Assembly: GCA_020635795.1 (NCBI GenBank)
Contig: JACJZD010000001.1
Span: forward strand, 1,435,001 to 1,499,000
DNA length: 64,000 nt
Direction of reading: 5' to 3'
From: Flavobacteriales bacterium
GTDB lineage: Bacteria; Bacteroidota; Bacteroidia; Flavobacteriales_E; Vicingaceae
The translations under genes were made by a program, and so were the position numbers. The notes below the pieces were generated by a model. It searched no databases, had not been told where the DNA came from, and worked only from the letters and a program-made list of their open reading frames with translations. Below, piece after piece: positions 1 to 6,945 of the stretch (the stretch's first letter is position 1; each line of letters begins with the position of its first letter).

Positions 1-87
1 TTTATGTTTAGGCAACTTCTTGAAGCATTAAAAGACAATAAAGATATTTTTAAAATAGTTAGTCTGGCAACCCATAATGGTAGATAA
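1..87 (+). CDS. C-terminal end of an unidentified gene (cut by window edge)
   Basis: A reading frame is open from the first base to a TAA at 85-87 and encodes about 28 residues ending in SLATHNGR. It is followed by a hairpin and then by a convergent HTH gene. The fragment is too short to assign. Next to a controller-type HTH gene and a DNA methyltransferase it could be the end of a restriction endonuclease, but nothing in the visible residues shows this. Confidence 0.35.
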   Translation, partial: FMFRQLLEALKDNKDIFKIVSLATHNGR

Positions 88-92
88 ACAAC

Positions 93-113
93 TTGTTCGG
101 AAATCCCGAACAA
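93..113. terminator. Hairpin between convergent genes
   Basis: TTGTTCGG (93-100) pairs perfectly with CCGAACAA (106-113) around a 5-nt loop. It lies between the stop of the partial plus-strand gene and the stop of the minus-strand HTH gene, so a bidirectional terminator is the simplest reading. There is no strong T-run. Confidence 0.45.
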
Positions 114-114
114 C

Positions 115-327
115 TTAAAACTTCATCAAATCTGATATAGAAATTTCTAATCCTCTTGCGATAACTTCAATGTTTACTAAAGAAGGATTTCGTTCTCCTC
201 TTTCTATCATTCCAATGTAATTTTTATGTAAACCACACTTTCTGGCAAACTGCTCCTGAGTTAAGTTTTTTTCAACCCTTAACTTTTTTAATTGTTGTCC
301 GAAATTTTCTAATATGGAATTGCTCAT
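115..327 (-). CDS. XRE-family HTH regulator, R-M controller (C protein) type
   Basis: This 70-residue protein is almost entirely one helix-turn-helix domain of the Cro/C1 (XRE) type: a QLKKLRVEKNLTQEQFA segment, then the recognition-helix part LHKNYIGMIERGERNPSL, then NIEVIARGLEI. Size and motif match the small controller proteins of type II R-M systems, which bind an operator and time expression of nuclease and methylase. The ATG at 327 is chosen over an upstream GTG because the domain begins a few residues later. It is transcribed away from a small gene and a DNA methyltransferase, which supports an R-M role. A second regulator with the same layout lies at 30820-31056. The function in this strain is inferred. 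Confidence 0.8.
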   Translation of the reverse strand: MSNSILENFGQQLKKLRVEKNLTQEQFARKCGLHKNYIGMIERGERNPSLVNIEVIARGLEISISDLMKF

Positions 328-369
328 AAAATAAAAAGACACTTATTGTGTGTTTTAATAAAAATTCAT

Positions 370-387
370 TACTTTTGAGCAAAGGTA
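370..387. promoter_or_regulatory. Overlapping divergent promoters of HTH regulator and methyltransferase operon
   Basis: TACTTTTG at 370-377 matches the Bacteroidota -7 consensus TAnnTTTG on the plus strand. TACCTTTG on the minus strand covers 380-387. The two predicted start points would fall inside each other's promoter, so transcription in the two directions should interfere. That arrangement fits a controller-regulated R-M switch. The -33 elements are not clear. Confidence 0.45.
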
Positions 388-401
388 TAAAAACAAATGC
401 T

Positions 402-656
402 ATGAAAATAGATGCTCACGGAACCAAACAAATAAATGGAAAAATTAACCCTTTGGTAGAATTTTTAGAAAAAGCAGATGGAAAACAGCAATGGAAATAC
501 ATGGGTTTAATAGTTGAAATAGACCCTACAGTAGATAATCATTTTCAAAACGTTTTAGTTAGATGGACAGATCTACAAGAAGGTTTTAATGACCGAATTA
601 TTGTTGAAGATTTAAACGAATTTAACTTTAACTTTACCCAAATAAACCATGATTAA
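402..656 (+). CDS. Small uncharacterised protein coupled to DNA methyltransferase
   Basis: I do not recognise this 84-residue protein. It has no signal peptide or membrane segment and is acidic at its C-terminus. A central stretch around WKYMGLIVEIDP and LVRWTDLQEGF looks like a small beta-rich fold. The ATG at 402 lies just behind a TAnnTTTG promoter element; a longer frame starting at a GTG at 348 would include the promoter and is less likely. Its stop codon overlaps the start of the methyltransferase by 8 nt, which points to translational coupling and a shared job. It might be an accessory or specificity partner, or simply a leader gene; none of this is shown. Confidence 0.65.
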   Translation: MKIDAHGTKQINGKINPLVEFLEKADGKQQWKYMGLIVEIDPTVDNHFQNVLVRWTDLQEGFNDRIIVEDLNEFNFNFTQINHD

Positions 657-1530
657 ACCCTATTTCAAATCTGACGACAAGAACTTTTATCTCTTAAAAG
701 GAGATACAATGGAGTTGTTGCCGCAATTTGAGCACAAGTTTGATATGGTTTTTGCCGACCCTCCTTACTTTTTATCCAACAATGGCTTATCCATACAAAG
801 TGGTAAAATCGTTTCTGTAAACAAAGGCAATTGGGATAAATCGAGAGGTTTTGAACAGGTAAATAATTTCAATAGAAAATGGCTTAGTTTGGTTCGTGAA
901 AAAATGAAAGATGACGCTACCATCTGGATAAGCGGAACCATGCACAACATTTTTTCGGTAGGGCAAATCCTTACCGAATTAGGTTTTAAAATTTTAAATG
1001 TGGTTACTTGGGAGAAAAATAATCCACCACCCAATTTTTCGTGTCGTTTTTTCACACATTCTACCGAACAAATTATATGGGCTCGAAAACACGAAAAAGT
1101 GCCACATTATTTTAACTATGAATTAATGAAGCAATTGAACGGCGACAAACAAATGAAAGATGTTTGGAAATTACCCGCCATTGCCCCTTGGGAAAAATCG
1201 TGTGGTAAACACCCCACACAAAAGCCGTTGGCGGTGTTAACTCGTTTAATTTTAGCTTCCACCAAACCCAATGCTTGGATTTTAGACCCATTTACTGGAA
1301 GCAGCACCACAGGTATTGCTGCCAATTTAGCTAACCGTCGTTTTTTAGGAATTGACCAAGAGGAGGAATTTTTAAACATCAGCAAAAACAGAAAACTAGA
1401 AATAGAGAACTATCTAGTTTCTACTACTTATCGTAAAAAAATAAACGGATTTAACAACAAGAAAGAATTAGAGCTTTTCTTGTTAGCAGAGCCTAATGTT
1501 GAATATGGAACAGAATTAATTTTGAAATAA
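649..1530 (+). CDS. DNA adenine N6-methyltransferase, beta class, DpnA (M2.DpnII)-like
   Basis: A 293-residue S-adenosylmethionine-dependent methyltransferase. The catalytic motif DPPYFLS lies near residue 40, and the cofactor motif DPFTGSSTTGIAA lies near the C-terminus. This order (IV first, I last) defines the beta class of N6-adenine methylases. The segments around VSVNKGNWDK, NRKWL, SCRFFTHSTE and GKHPTQKP closely resemble DpnA of the pneumococcal DpnII system, which methylates GATC and also acts on single-stranded DNA. GATC specificity here is therefore likely but inferred. Motif I has SST where SGT is usual. The gene overlaps the small upstream gene by 8 nt. No nuclease partner is visible inside the window; it may lie to the left or be lost. 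Confidence 0.88.
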   Translation: MIKPYFKSDDKNFYLLKGDTMELLPQFEHKFDMVFADPPYFLSNNGLSIQSGKIVSVNKGNWDKSRGFEQVNNFNRKWLSLVREKMKDDATIWISGTMHNIFSVGQILTELGFKILNVVTWEKNNPPPNFSCRFFTHSTEQIIWARKHEKVPHYFNYELMKQLNGDKQMKDVWKLPAIAPWEKSCGKHPTQKPLAVLTRLILASTKPNAWILDPFTGSSTTGIAANLANRRFLGIDQEEEFLNISKNRKLEIENYLVSTTYRKKINGFNNKKELELFLLAEPNVEYGTELILK

Positions 1531-1557
1531 CAATCATCCTTTTAAAATAGATAACCC

Positions 1558-3195
1558 CTACCCCTTCAACTGAATTTCTTTTAAGCTTTCCATACGGTTA
1601 CGTGCCAAAAAGTCGTCGATGGTTTCAAAGTGTTCAATTACGCGTTGGTCTTTAAACTCAAATACTTTTTGAGCCAAGCCTTGTAAAAAATCTCTATCAT
1701 GAGAAACCAAAATCAATGTCCCATCAAAAGCCAACAAGGCTTCTTTTAACACATCTTTCGATTTTAAATCCAAATGGTTGGTAGGCTCATCGAGTATCAA
1801 CACGTTTACTGGTTCTAACAGTAGTTTAACCATTGCCAAACGGGTACGTTCACCACCCGAAAGCACACTCACTTTTTTATCAATATCGTCGCCACTAAAC
1901 ATAAAACGCCCCAATATGTTTTTAATTTGGGTACGGATATCGCCATCAGCCACTTCGTCAACTGTTTGAAAAACGGTTAAATCGCCATCTAACAAAGCCG
2001 CTTGGTTTTGAGCAAAATAACCCACTTTGGCATTGTGTCCCAATTCGCATTTTCCTTCAAAATCAATTTCGCCCATAATTGCTTTAATCATGGTTGATTT
2101 ACCTTCGCCATTACGCCCAACAAAACAAACCTTCTGCCCTCTTTCTATGCTCATGTTGGCGTTTTTAAACACCACCTTATCGCCATAACTTTTACACAAA
2201 TCGGTAGCCACCACAGGGTAATCGCCCGAACGGATAGACGGAGGAAAACGCAATTTTAATGCTGAAGTATCTATTTCGTCAATTTCTATAATTTGTAGTT
2301 TTTCCAACATTCGCTCACGAGAGTTAACTTGGTTGGTTTTGGAATAGGTTCCTTTAAACCGTTCAATAAATGCCATGTTTTCGGCAATCATTTTCTGTTG
2401 TTCGTTGTAGGCTTTTATTTGGTGTGAACGTCGGTCGGCACGCAATTGCAAATATTGGGTGTAATTGGCTTTGTAATCGTAAATTCTCCCCATGGTTACT
2501 TCTATGGTTCGGTTGGTTACGTTATCAATAAAGGCTTTATCGTGCGAAATAACAATAACCGCTTTGGCTTTGTTTATTAAAAAATCTTCCAACCAAATTA
2601 CCGACTCAATATCTACGTGGTTGGTAGGCTCATCGAGTAAAATTAAGTCGGGTTTTTGTAACAGTATTTTGGCTAATTCAATACGCATACGCCATCCACC
2701 ACTAAACTCGCTGGTTGGCCGTATAAAATCAGCACGTTTAAAACCCAATCCCATCAAGGCTTTTTCTACTTCAGCATCGTAATTGATTTCTTCTATGGCG
2801 TAAAACTTCTCACCCAGCTCCGTTACTTTTTCAATAATTTTCATGTACTCATCCGATTCGTAATCGGTACGTGTTTCCAACTGCTTGTTTAAAAAATCAA
2901 TTTCATCACGCATAGCAAAAATATGGCAAAATGCTTTGGCTGTTTCTTCAAAAACGGTACAGTTATCGTCGGTTAACAAATGTTGTGGCAAATACGCAAT
3001 AACAGCTTCTTTAGGACAACGAACATTACCACTTGTAGGCTTTTGTTCGCCAGCAATAATTTTCATCATGGTAGATTTACCTGCACCGTTTTTTCCCATT
3101 AGGGCAATTTTGTCGTTCTCGTTTATGGCAAACGAAACATTGGCAAACAAGGTTTCTCCATTAAATTCAACAGCTAAAGCATCTACAGAAATCAT
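1558..3195 (-). CDS. ABC-F family ATPase (ribosome-associated)
   Basis: A 545-residue soluble protein with two ATP-binding cassettes and no membrane segments, the hallmark of the ABC-F class that acts on ribosomes rather than in transport. Cassette 1 has Walker A GKNGAGKST at 34-42, a degenerate signature FSGGW near 164-168 and Walker B LILLDEP at 184-190. Cassette 2 has GRNGEGKST at 360-368, LSGGE at 445-449 and LILDEP at 466-471. The charged helical linker at about 240-320 corresponds to the P-site tRNA interaction motif. The length fits the YbiT/YkpA-like subgroup, which lacks a C-terminal extension. A translation-factor role is more likely than antibiotic resistance, but cannot be told apart here. 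Confidence 0.93.
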   Translation of the reverse strand: MISVDALAVEFNGETLFANVSFAINENDKIALMGKNGAGKSTMMKIIAGEQKPTSGNVRCPKEAVIAYLPQHLLTDDNCTVFEETAKAFCHIFAMRDEIDFLNKQLETRTDYESDEYMKIIEKVTELGEKFYAIEEINYDAEVEKALMGLGFKRADFIRPTSEFSGGWRMRIELAKILLQKPDLILLDEPTNHVDIESVIWLEDFLINKAKAVIVISHDKAFIDNVTNRTIEVTMGRIYDYKANYTQYLQLRADRRSHQIKAYNEQQKMIAENMAFIERFKGTYSKTNQVNSRERMLEKLQIIEIDEIDTSALKLRFPPSIRSGDYPVVATDLCKSYGDKVVFKNANMSIERGQKVCFVGRNGEGKSTMIKAIMGEIDFEGKCELGHNAKVGYFAQNQAALLDGDLTVFQTVDEVADGDIRTQIKNILGRFMFSGDDIDKKVSVLSGGERTRLAMVKLLLEPVNVLILDEPTNHLDLKSKDVLKEALLAFDGTLILVSHDRDFLQGLAQKVFEFKDQRVIEHFETIDDFLARNRMESLKEIQLKG

Positions 3196-3235
3196 CGTAT
3201 CGTGGGTTTAGAAAAGTGCGAAATTATTAAAAAAA

Positions 3236-3676
3236 TCACTTCTTTCTGATATAAAGTTCCTTCTCTACTTCAGCGATAACTTCACCTTTTTTGTTTTTAA
3301 TTAAAACATTAAAAACAGGCTCGTATTTATGCTGATTATCAGTTATTTGTTTTATTTCTTCAATTTGTTTTTTTGGCAAATGAAATTCAGCATAAACGGT
3401 TTCTTTACCAGGTTTTAAAAATTTTATGTTTGCCGATTTATCCCAAACAATATAACCCTTACCCAATAAATGCAACAACATGAGCATATAAAAAGGGTCG
3501 GTCATGGCATACAACGAACCTCCAAAATGACTACCCACATAGTTTTTGTTCCAAGGTCGTAACTTCATTTCAACCCTAATATAGCTGTAATCAGGAGTAA
3601 TTTCTTTAATCCAAATCCCTGTACCAATAAAAGGTGGCCAAAGGTTTAATACAATTTTTAATAGGTGTCTGTTCAT
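3236..3676 (-). CDS. DUF4442-type hotdog-fold protein (thioesterase-like)
   Basis: A 146-residue protein with the features of the DUF4442 hotdog family: MKLRPWNKNYVGSHFGGSL, then a helix covering YAMTDPFYMLMLLHLLG, then strands around NIKFLKPG. The family is related to YiiD C-terminal and PaaI-like thioesterases, which hydrolyse acyl-thioesters, but its substrate is not established. The hydrophobic stretch at the N-terminus (IVLNLWPPFIGTG) is typical of the family and is not a signal peptide. It sits 8 nt downstream of ruvX on the same strand, so the two are probably co-transcribed. Confidence 0.78.
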   Translation of the reverse strand: MNRHLLKIVLNLWPPFIGTGIWIKEITPDYSYIRVEMKLRPWNKNYVGSHFGGSLYAMTDPFYMLMLLHLLGKGYIVWDKSANIKFLKPGKETVYAEFHLPKKQIEEIKQITDNQHKYEPVFNVLIKNKKGEVIAEVEKELYIRKK

Positions 3677-3684
3677 TGAACGGT

Positions 3685-4110
3685 TTAGAGATTAAATCCA
3701 TTCTTTTGTTCCAAAAAAGATTGTAGAATAATGGTAGCACTAATCTCATCAACCAACGCTTTATTTTGACGAGCTTTTTTCTTTAAACCACTATCAATCA
3801 TGGTTTGAAATGCCATTTTTGAAGTAAAACGTTCATCTACTCGCTCAATTTTAATGTGAGGAAACTTACGAGAAAGGTGTTTTACAAACGGTTCTATAAA
3901 ACGAGCCGATTCGGCAGGATTGTTTTTTAAGTCTTTTGGATCTCCCACCACAATACATTCCACATTGTTCTTAGCCAAATAATCTTCCAAAAAAGCAATA
4001 ACATCTTTAGAATGAACCGTAGTTAATCCACTTGCGATAATCTGCAAATCATCGGTAACAGCAATCCCTACTCTTTTCTGACCGTAATCTATGGCTAATA
4101 CTTTTGGCAT
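3685..4110 (-). CDS. ruvX: Putative pre-16S rRNA nuclease / Holliday junction resolvase YqgF
   Basis: A 141-residue RNase H-like protein of the YqgF/RuvX family. It begins with AIDYGQKRVGIAVTD, which holds the first catalytic aspartate. The conserved VGDPKDLKN, VDERFTS and DEISATIILQSFL segments follow, with the last acidic residue in DEISA. Members process the 5' end of 16S rRNA and have been proposed as Holliday junction resolvases. The length is normal for the family. The hotdog gene lies 8 nt downstream. Confidence 0.93.
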   Translation of the reverse strand: MPKVLAIDYGQKRVGIAVTDDLQIIASGLTTVHSKDVIAFLEDYLAKNNVECIVVGDPKDLKNNPAESARFIEPFVKHLSRKFPHIKIERVDERFTSKMAFQTMIDSGLKKKARQNKALVDEISATIILQSFLEQKNGFNL

Positions 4111-4155
4111 TTATTATTTTGTTTAAAAGTTTAAAGTTATATATATTTCTTTTAA

Positions 4156-4303
4156 ACCACATAGACACATAGAATTGTTTTTATAACAACCAATCAATAG
4201 CAATTTACAGTAGAAAATCAATAGTTTATCCCGATATATCGGGATAACTATGTTTTAATTATGTTGCCTTTGGGTAAATTTTAAAACTATGTTTCTATGT
4301 GGT
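4156..4303. repeat. Nested inverted-repeat element (MITE-like), 148 bp
   Basis: The ruvX-ribBA gap (4111-4418) holds a structured block. Its ends, 4156-4172 and 4287-4303, are 17-bp inverted repeats with one mismatch (ACCACATAGACACATAG on the left). At its centre, 4226-4247 is a perfect 22-bp palindrome (TTATCCCGATA and its complement), flanked by ATAG and CTAT. No reading frame is present. The shape suggests a non-autonomous mobile or REP-like element. The rest of the gap carries only the ribBA promoter. Confidence 0.6.
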
Positions 4304-4400
4304 AAAATTGTTTTCGTTTTAGCTTTGATAAGGATTATTAATAGTGTAAAACAAGTCGTTGATTATAGAATCATTCGCGATGATATACCGAAGAAATTAC

Positions 4401-4408
4401 TAAATTTG
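4401..4408 (+). promoter_or_regulatory. Predicted -7 promoter element of ribBA-yebC
   Basis: TAAATTTG matches TAnnTTTG and lies 10 nt before the ribBA ATG, implying a very short leader. No FMN riboswitch-like structure is visible upstream. Confidence 0.4.
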
Positions 4409-4418
4409 CAAAAAAATA

Positions 4419-5636
4419 ATGATGGAAACAAAGTTACACAAAATTGAGGAAGCCATAGCCGATATTAAAGCCGGCAAAGTGGTTATAGTTGTTGATGATG
4501 AGGATAGAGAAAATGAGGGGGACTTTGTTGCTGCTGCTCGTTCGGTGACTCCCGAAATGATAAACTTTATGGCTACACACGGTAGAGGCTTAATTTGTGC
4601 TCCACTAGTTGAAAGCCGTTGCGAAGAATTGGGTTTAGATTTAATGGTACAATCGAACAATGCTGCTTACGAAACTCCGTTTACTGTTTCAGTTGATTTA
4701 ATTGGACACGGTTGTACAACAGGTATTTCGGCAAGCGATAGAGCAAAAACCATCAAAGCTTTAATTGACCCAAAAACTAGAAAGGAAGAATTGGGTAAAC
4801 CTGGTCATATTTTTCCATTAAAAGCGAAGTCAGGTGGAGTATTACGTAGAGCAGGACACACCGAAGCTTCTATTGATTTAGCTCGGTTGGCAGGTTTTGA
4901 ACCAGCAGGAGTTATCGTTGAAATAATGAACGAAGACGGATCAATGGCACGCCTGCCCGACTTGTTGATTATTGCTAAAAAATTCGATTTAAAAATTGTT
5001 TCTATTAAAGATTTAATCGCTTACCGATTACAACAAGAAACCCTTATAACCAGAATAGTTCAAGTTGATTTACCAACTGATTTTGGAGATTTTGAAATGG
5101 TGGCATACAAACAAACTACCAACGACATGGACCATTTAGCCTTAGTTAAAGGTACTTGGAAAAAAGACGAGCCAGTTTTAGTTCGTGTACACTCTTCGTG
5201 TATGACAGGTGATATTTTTGGTTCTTGCCGTTGCGATTGCGGTCCTCAATTGCATCAATCCATGCAAATGATTGAAAAAGCTGGGAAAGGCGTAATTGTT
5301 TACATGAACCAAGAAGGAAGAGGTATAGGTTTAATCAACAAATTAAAAGCATATAAATTACAAGAACAAGGTAGAGATACGGTTGAAGCTAATTTGGAAC
5401 TGGGTTTCCAACCCGACCAACGAGACTATGGTGTGGGTGCACAAATTTTAAGAGATTTAGGTGTATCGAAAATTAAATTAATGAGTAACAATCCTAAAAA
5501 ACGTACTGGTTTAATCAGTTTTGGGTTAGAGATTGTTGAAAATGTATCTATTGAAATAAAATCAAACAAACACAATAAAAATTATTTGCAAACTAAGAAA
5601 GACAAACTAGGTCATTCTTTAAAAATGGATAAGTAA
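4419..5636 (+). CDS. ribBA: Bifunctional DHBP synthase / GTP cyclohydrolase II
   Basis: A 405-residue fusion of the two entry enzymes of riboflavin synthesis. Residues 1-205 are 3,4-dihydroxy-2-butanone-4-phosphate synthase, with the acidic metal/substrate motif DDEDRENEGD at 26-35 and HGCTTGISASDRA near 97-109. Residues 206 to about 400 are GTP cyclohydrolase II, with zinc ligands C261, C272 and C274 in SSCMTGDIFGS...RCDCG and the motif NQEGRGIGL. Both domains look intact and the length is normal. Two ATGs occur in tandem at 4419 and 4422; either may serve. yebC follows after 2 nt, so the pair forms an operon. Confidence 0.96.
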   Translation: MMETKLHKIEEAIADIKAGKVVIVVDDEDRENEGDFVAAARSVTPEMINFMATHGRGLICAPLVESRCEELGLDLMVQSNNAAYETPFTVSVDLIGHGCTTGISASDRAKTIKALIDPKTRKEELGKPGHIFPLKAKSGGVLRRAGHTEASIDLARLAGFEPAGVIVEIMNEDGSMARLPDLLIIAKKFDLKIVSIKDLIAYRLQQETLITRIVQVDLPTDFGDFEMVAYKQTTNDMDHLALVKGTWKKDEPVLVRVHSSCMTGDIFGSCRCDCGPQLHQSMQMIEKAGKGVIVYMNQEGRGIGLINKLKAYKLQEQGRDTVEANLELGFQPDQRDYGVGAQILRDLGVSKIKLMSNNPKKRTGLISFGLEIVENVSIEIKSNKHNKNYLQTKKDKLGHSLKMDK

Positions 5637-5638
5637 AA

Positions 5639-6361
5639 ATGGGAAGAGCATTTGAATTTAGAAAAGCCCGTAAGTTTAAACGTTGGGGGCAAATGGCAAA
5701 AACCTTTACCAGAATTGGTAAAGACATTGTAATGGCTATTAAAGAAGGTGGTCCTGACCCAGAATCGAATTCGAGATTGCGTGCAGTAATGCAAAATGCC
5801 AAAGCTGCTAACATGCCCAAAGACAACGTTGAACGTGCTATTAAACGTGCAACCGATAAAGACACTAGTAACTACAAAGAAGTATTGTTTGAAGGTTACG
5901 CTCCTCACGGTATTGCTATATTAGTAGAAACTGCCACCGACAATAACAACAGAACAGTAGCTAACTTGCGTAGTTATTTTAACAAATGTGAAGGAACTCT
6001 AGGCACTTCTGGTTCAGTGGTATTTATGTTCGACCACACGTGTAACTTTAGAATTAAAAACGATGGAACAGATGTTGAAGAGTTAGAATTGGAATTGATT
6101 GATTTTGGAGCTGAAGAAGTTTTTGTGGATGAAGATGGTATCATCATTTATGCTCCGTTCGAAAGTTTTGGTTCTATCCAAAAGTATTTAGAGGAAAACA
6201 AAAAAGAAATTCTATCATCTGGGTTTGAACGTATTGCTCAAATCACCAAAAAACTTACTCCAGAGCAAGAAGCTGATGTAAACAAATTATTGGAAAAAAT
6301 TGAAGAAGATGATGATGTACAAAACGTATATCATACCATGGAAGCTACTTTAGAGGATTAA
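5639..6361 (+). CDS. YebC/PmpR (TACO1) family protein
   Basis: A 240-residue member of the YebC family. The N-terminal basic segment MGRAFEFRKARKFKRWGQMAK is followed by GGPDPESNSRLR and the conserved NMPKDNVERAIKRA, with GYAPHGIAILVE after it. Family members bind DNA as regulators (PmpR type) or assist translation of polyproline and other difficult stretches (TACO1 type); sequence alone does not decide between these. The gene starts 2 nt after ribBA, suggesting co-transcription. A weak hairpin lies at 6366-6393 just downstream. Confidence 0.93.
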   Translation: MGRAFEFRKARKFKRWGQMAKTFTRIGKDIVMAIKEGGPDPESNSRLRAVMQNAKAANMPKDNVERAIKRATDKDTSNYKEVLFEGYAPHGIAILVETATDNNNRTVANLRSYFNKCEGTLGTSGSVVFMFDHTCNFRIKNDGTDVEELELELIDFGAEEVFVDEDGIIIYAPFESFGSIQKYLEENKKEILSSGFERIAQITKKLTPEQEADVNKLLEKIEEDDDVQNVYHTMEATLED

Positions 6362-6365
6362 TCTA

Positions 6366-6453
6366 CTCCATTGTAATTCCGCCTAAAATGGAGAAATCTA
6401 CTAAATCACTAAGAAGATTTTTCGACTACTCTTCGTTTCGCTCAAAATGACAA
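6366..6453. repeat. Intergenic repeat-like sequence after yebC
   Basis: CTCCATT (6366-6372) can pair with AATGGAG (6387-6393). It is followed by TTTCGCTCAAAATGACA near 6435-6452, which resembles interspersed repeats ending in AATGAC(G/A); the same ending recurs at 13702-13708, 14233-14239 and 43155-43161. I infer REP-like intergenic elements. Confidence 0.35.
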
Positions 6454-6461
6454 AAAAGTGA

Positions 6462-6908
6462 TTAAAAAATCTCTTCTATCACATACTTTTTACCATTTAA
6501 AGAGAAGGAGTCCTTCTCTTTTTTTGTTAGCATTATTTTACCAATCGGAGAAACAGGTGAAATACAAAAACACTCCGTACCATCCAATTCAACCCTACCT
6601 AAGCTTACCGATAAATAAAAATTACCAAAATTGGTTTTTACTAAACTACCAAAAGCAATTGGTTTAGTTTTTTGATTAGGATTGATTTGATGTATGGTTT
6701 GAATTAATTTTAGCGCTTCATTCAATTGAGTACTTAACTTTTCTGTTTCAAGTTGAGCCATTGCTCGTCCAGTTTCATGCTTATCACCTGCTGTACTTTT
6801 GGTTTCATTATTTGCGGCATCTTGTGCTTCTTGTAAAGCCAATTTTATAGCAGAAACATTACTTTCAGCCATAGCTAAACATTTTTGATGCACCTTTAAT
6901 TTATCCAT
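6462..6908 (-). CDS. Stand-alone GreA/GreB-like protein
   Basis: A 148-residue protein common in Flavobacteriia. The N-terminal half is helical with a conserved ETKSTAGDKHETGRAM motif like the coiled-coil loop of GreA/GreB. The C-terminal half (about 80-148) has the strand pattern GSLVKTNFGNFYLSVS...SPIGKIML of the Gre/FKBP-like domain. GreA and GreB rescue stalled RNA polymerase by stimulating transcript cleavage; whether this short relative does so is unknown. Homologues are often mislabelled 3-oxoacyl-ACP synthase, but no thiolase-fold features are present. It is divergent from the TonB-dependent receptor gene. Confidence 0.75.
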   Translation of the reverse strand: MDKLKVHQKCLAMAESNVSAIKLALQEAQDAANNETKSTAGDKHETGRAMAQLETEKLSTQLNEALKLIQTIHQINPNQKTKPIAFGSLVKTNFGNFYLSVSLGRVELDGTECFCISPVSPIGKIMLTKKEKDSFSLNGKKYVIEEIF

Positions 6909-6945
6909 TATTTTTAAATCTTATCCGTAATTTCGCACACTTAAC

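Noticed and set aside
4111..4418. FMN riboswitch in front of ribBA
   Set aside because: No conserved RFN element sequence or fold is visible; the palindromes present are perfect DNA repeats of another kind.
6458..6667. A 69-codon frame on the plus strand after yebC
   Set aside because: It runs antisense through the GreA-like gene and its product shows no protein-like pattern.
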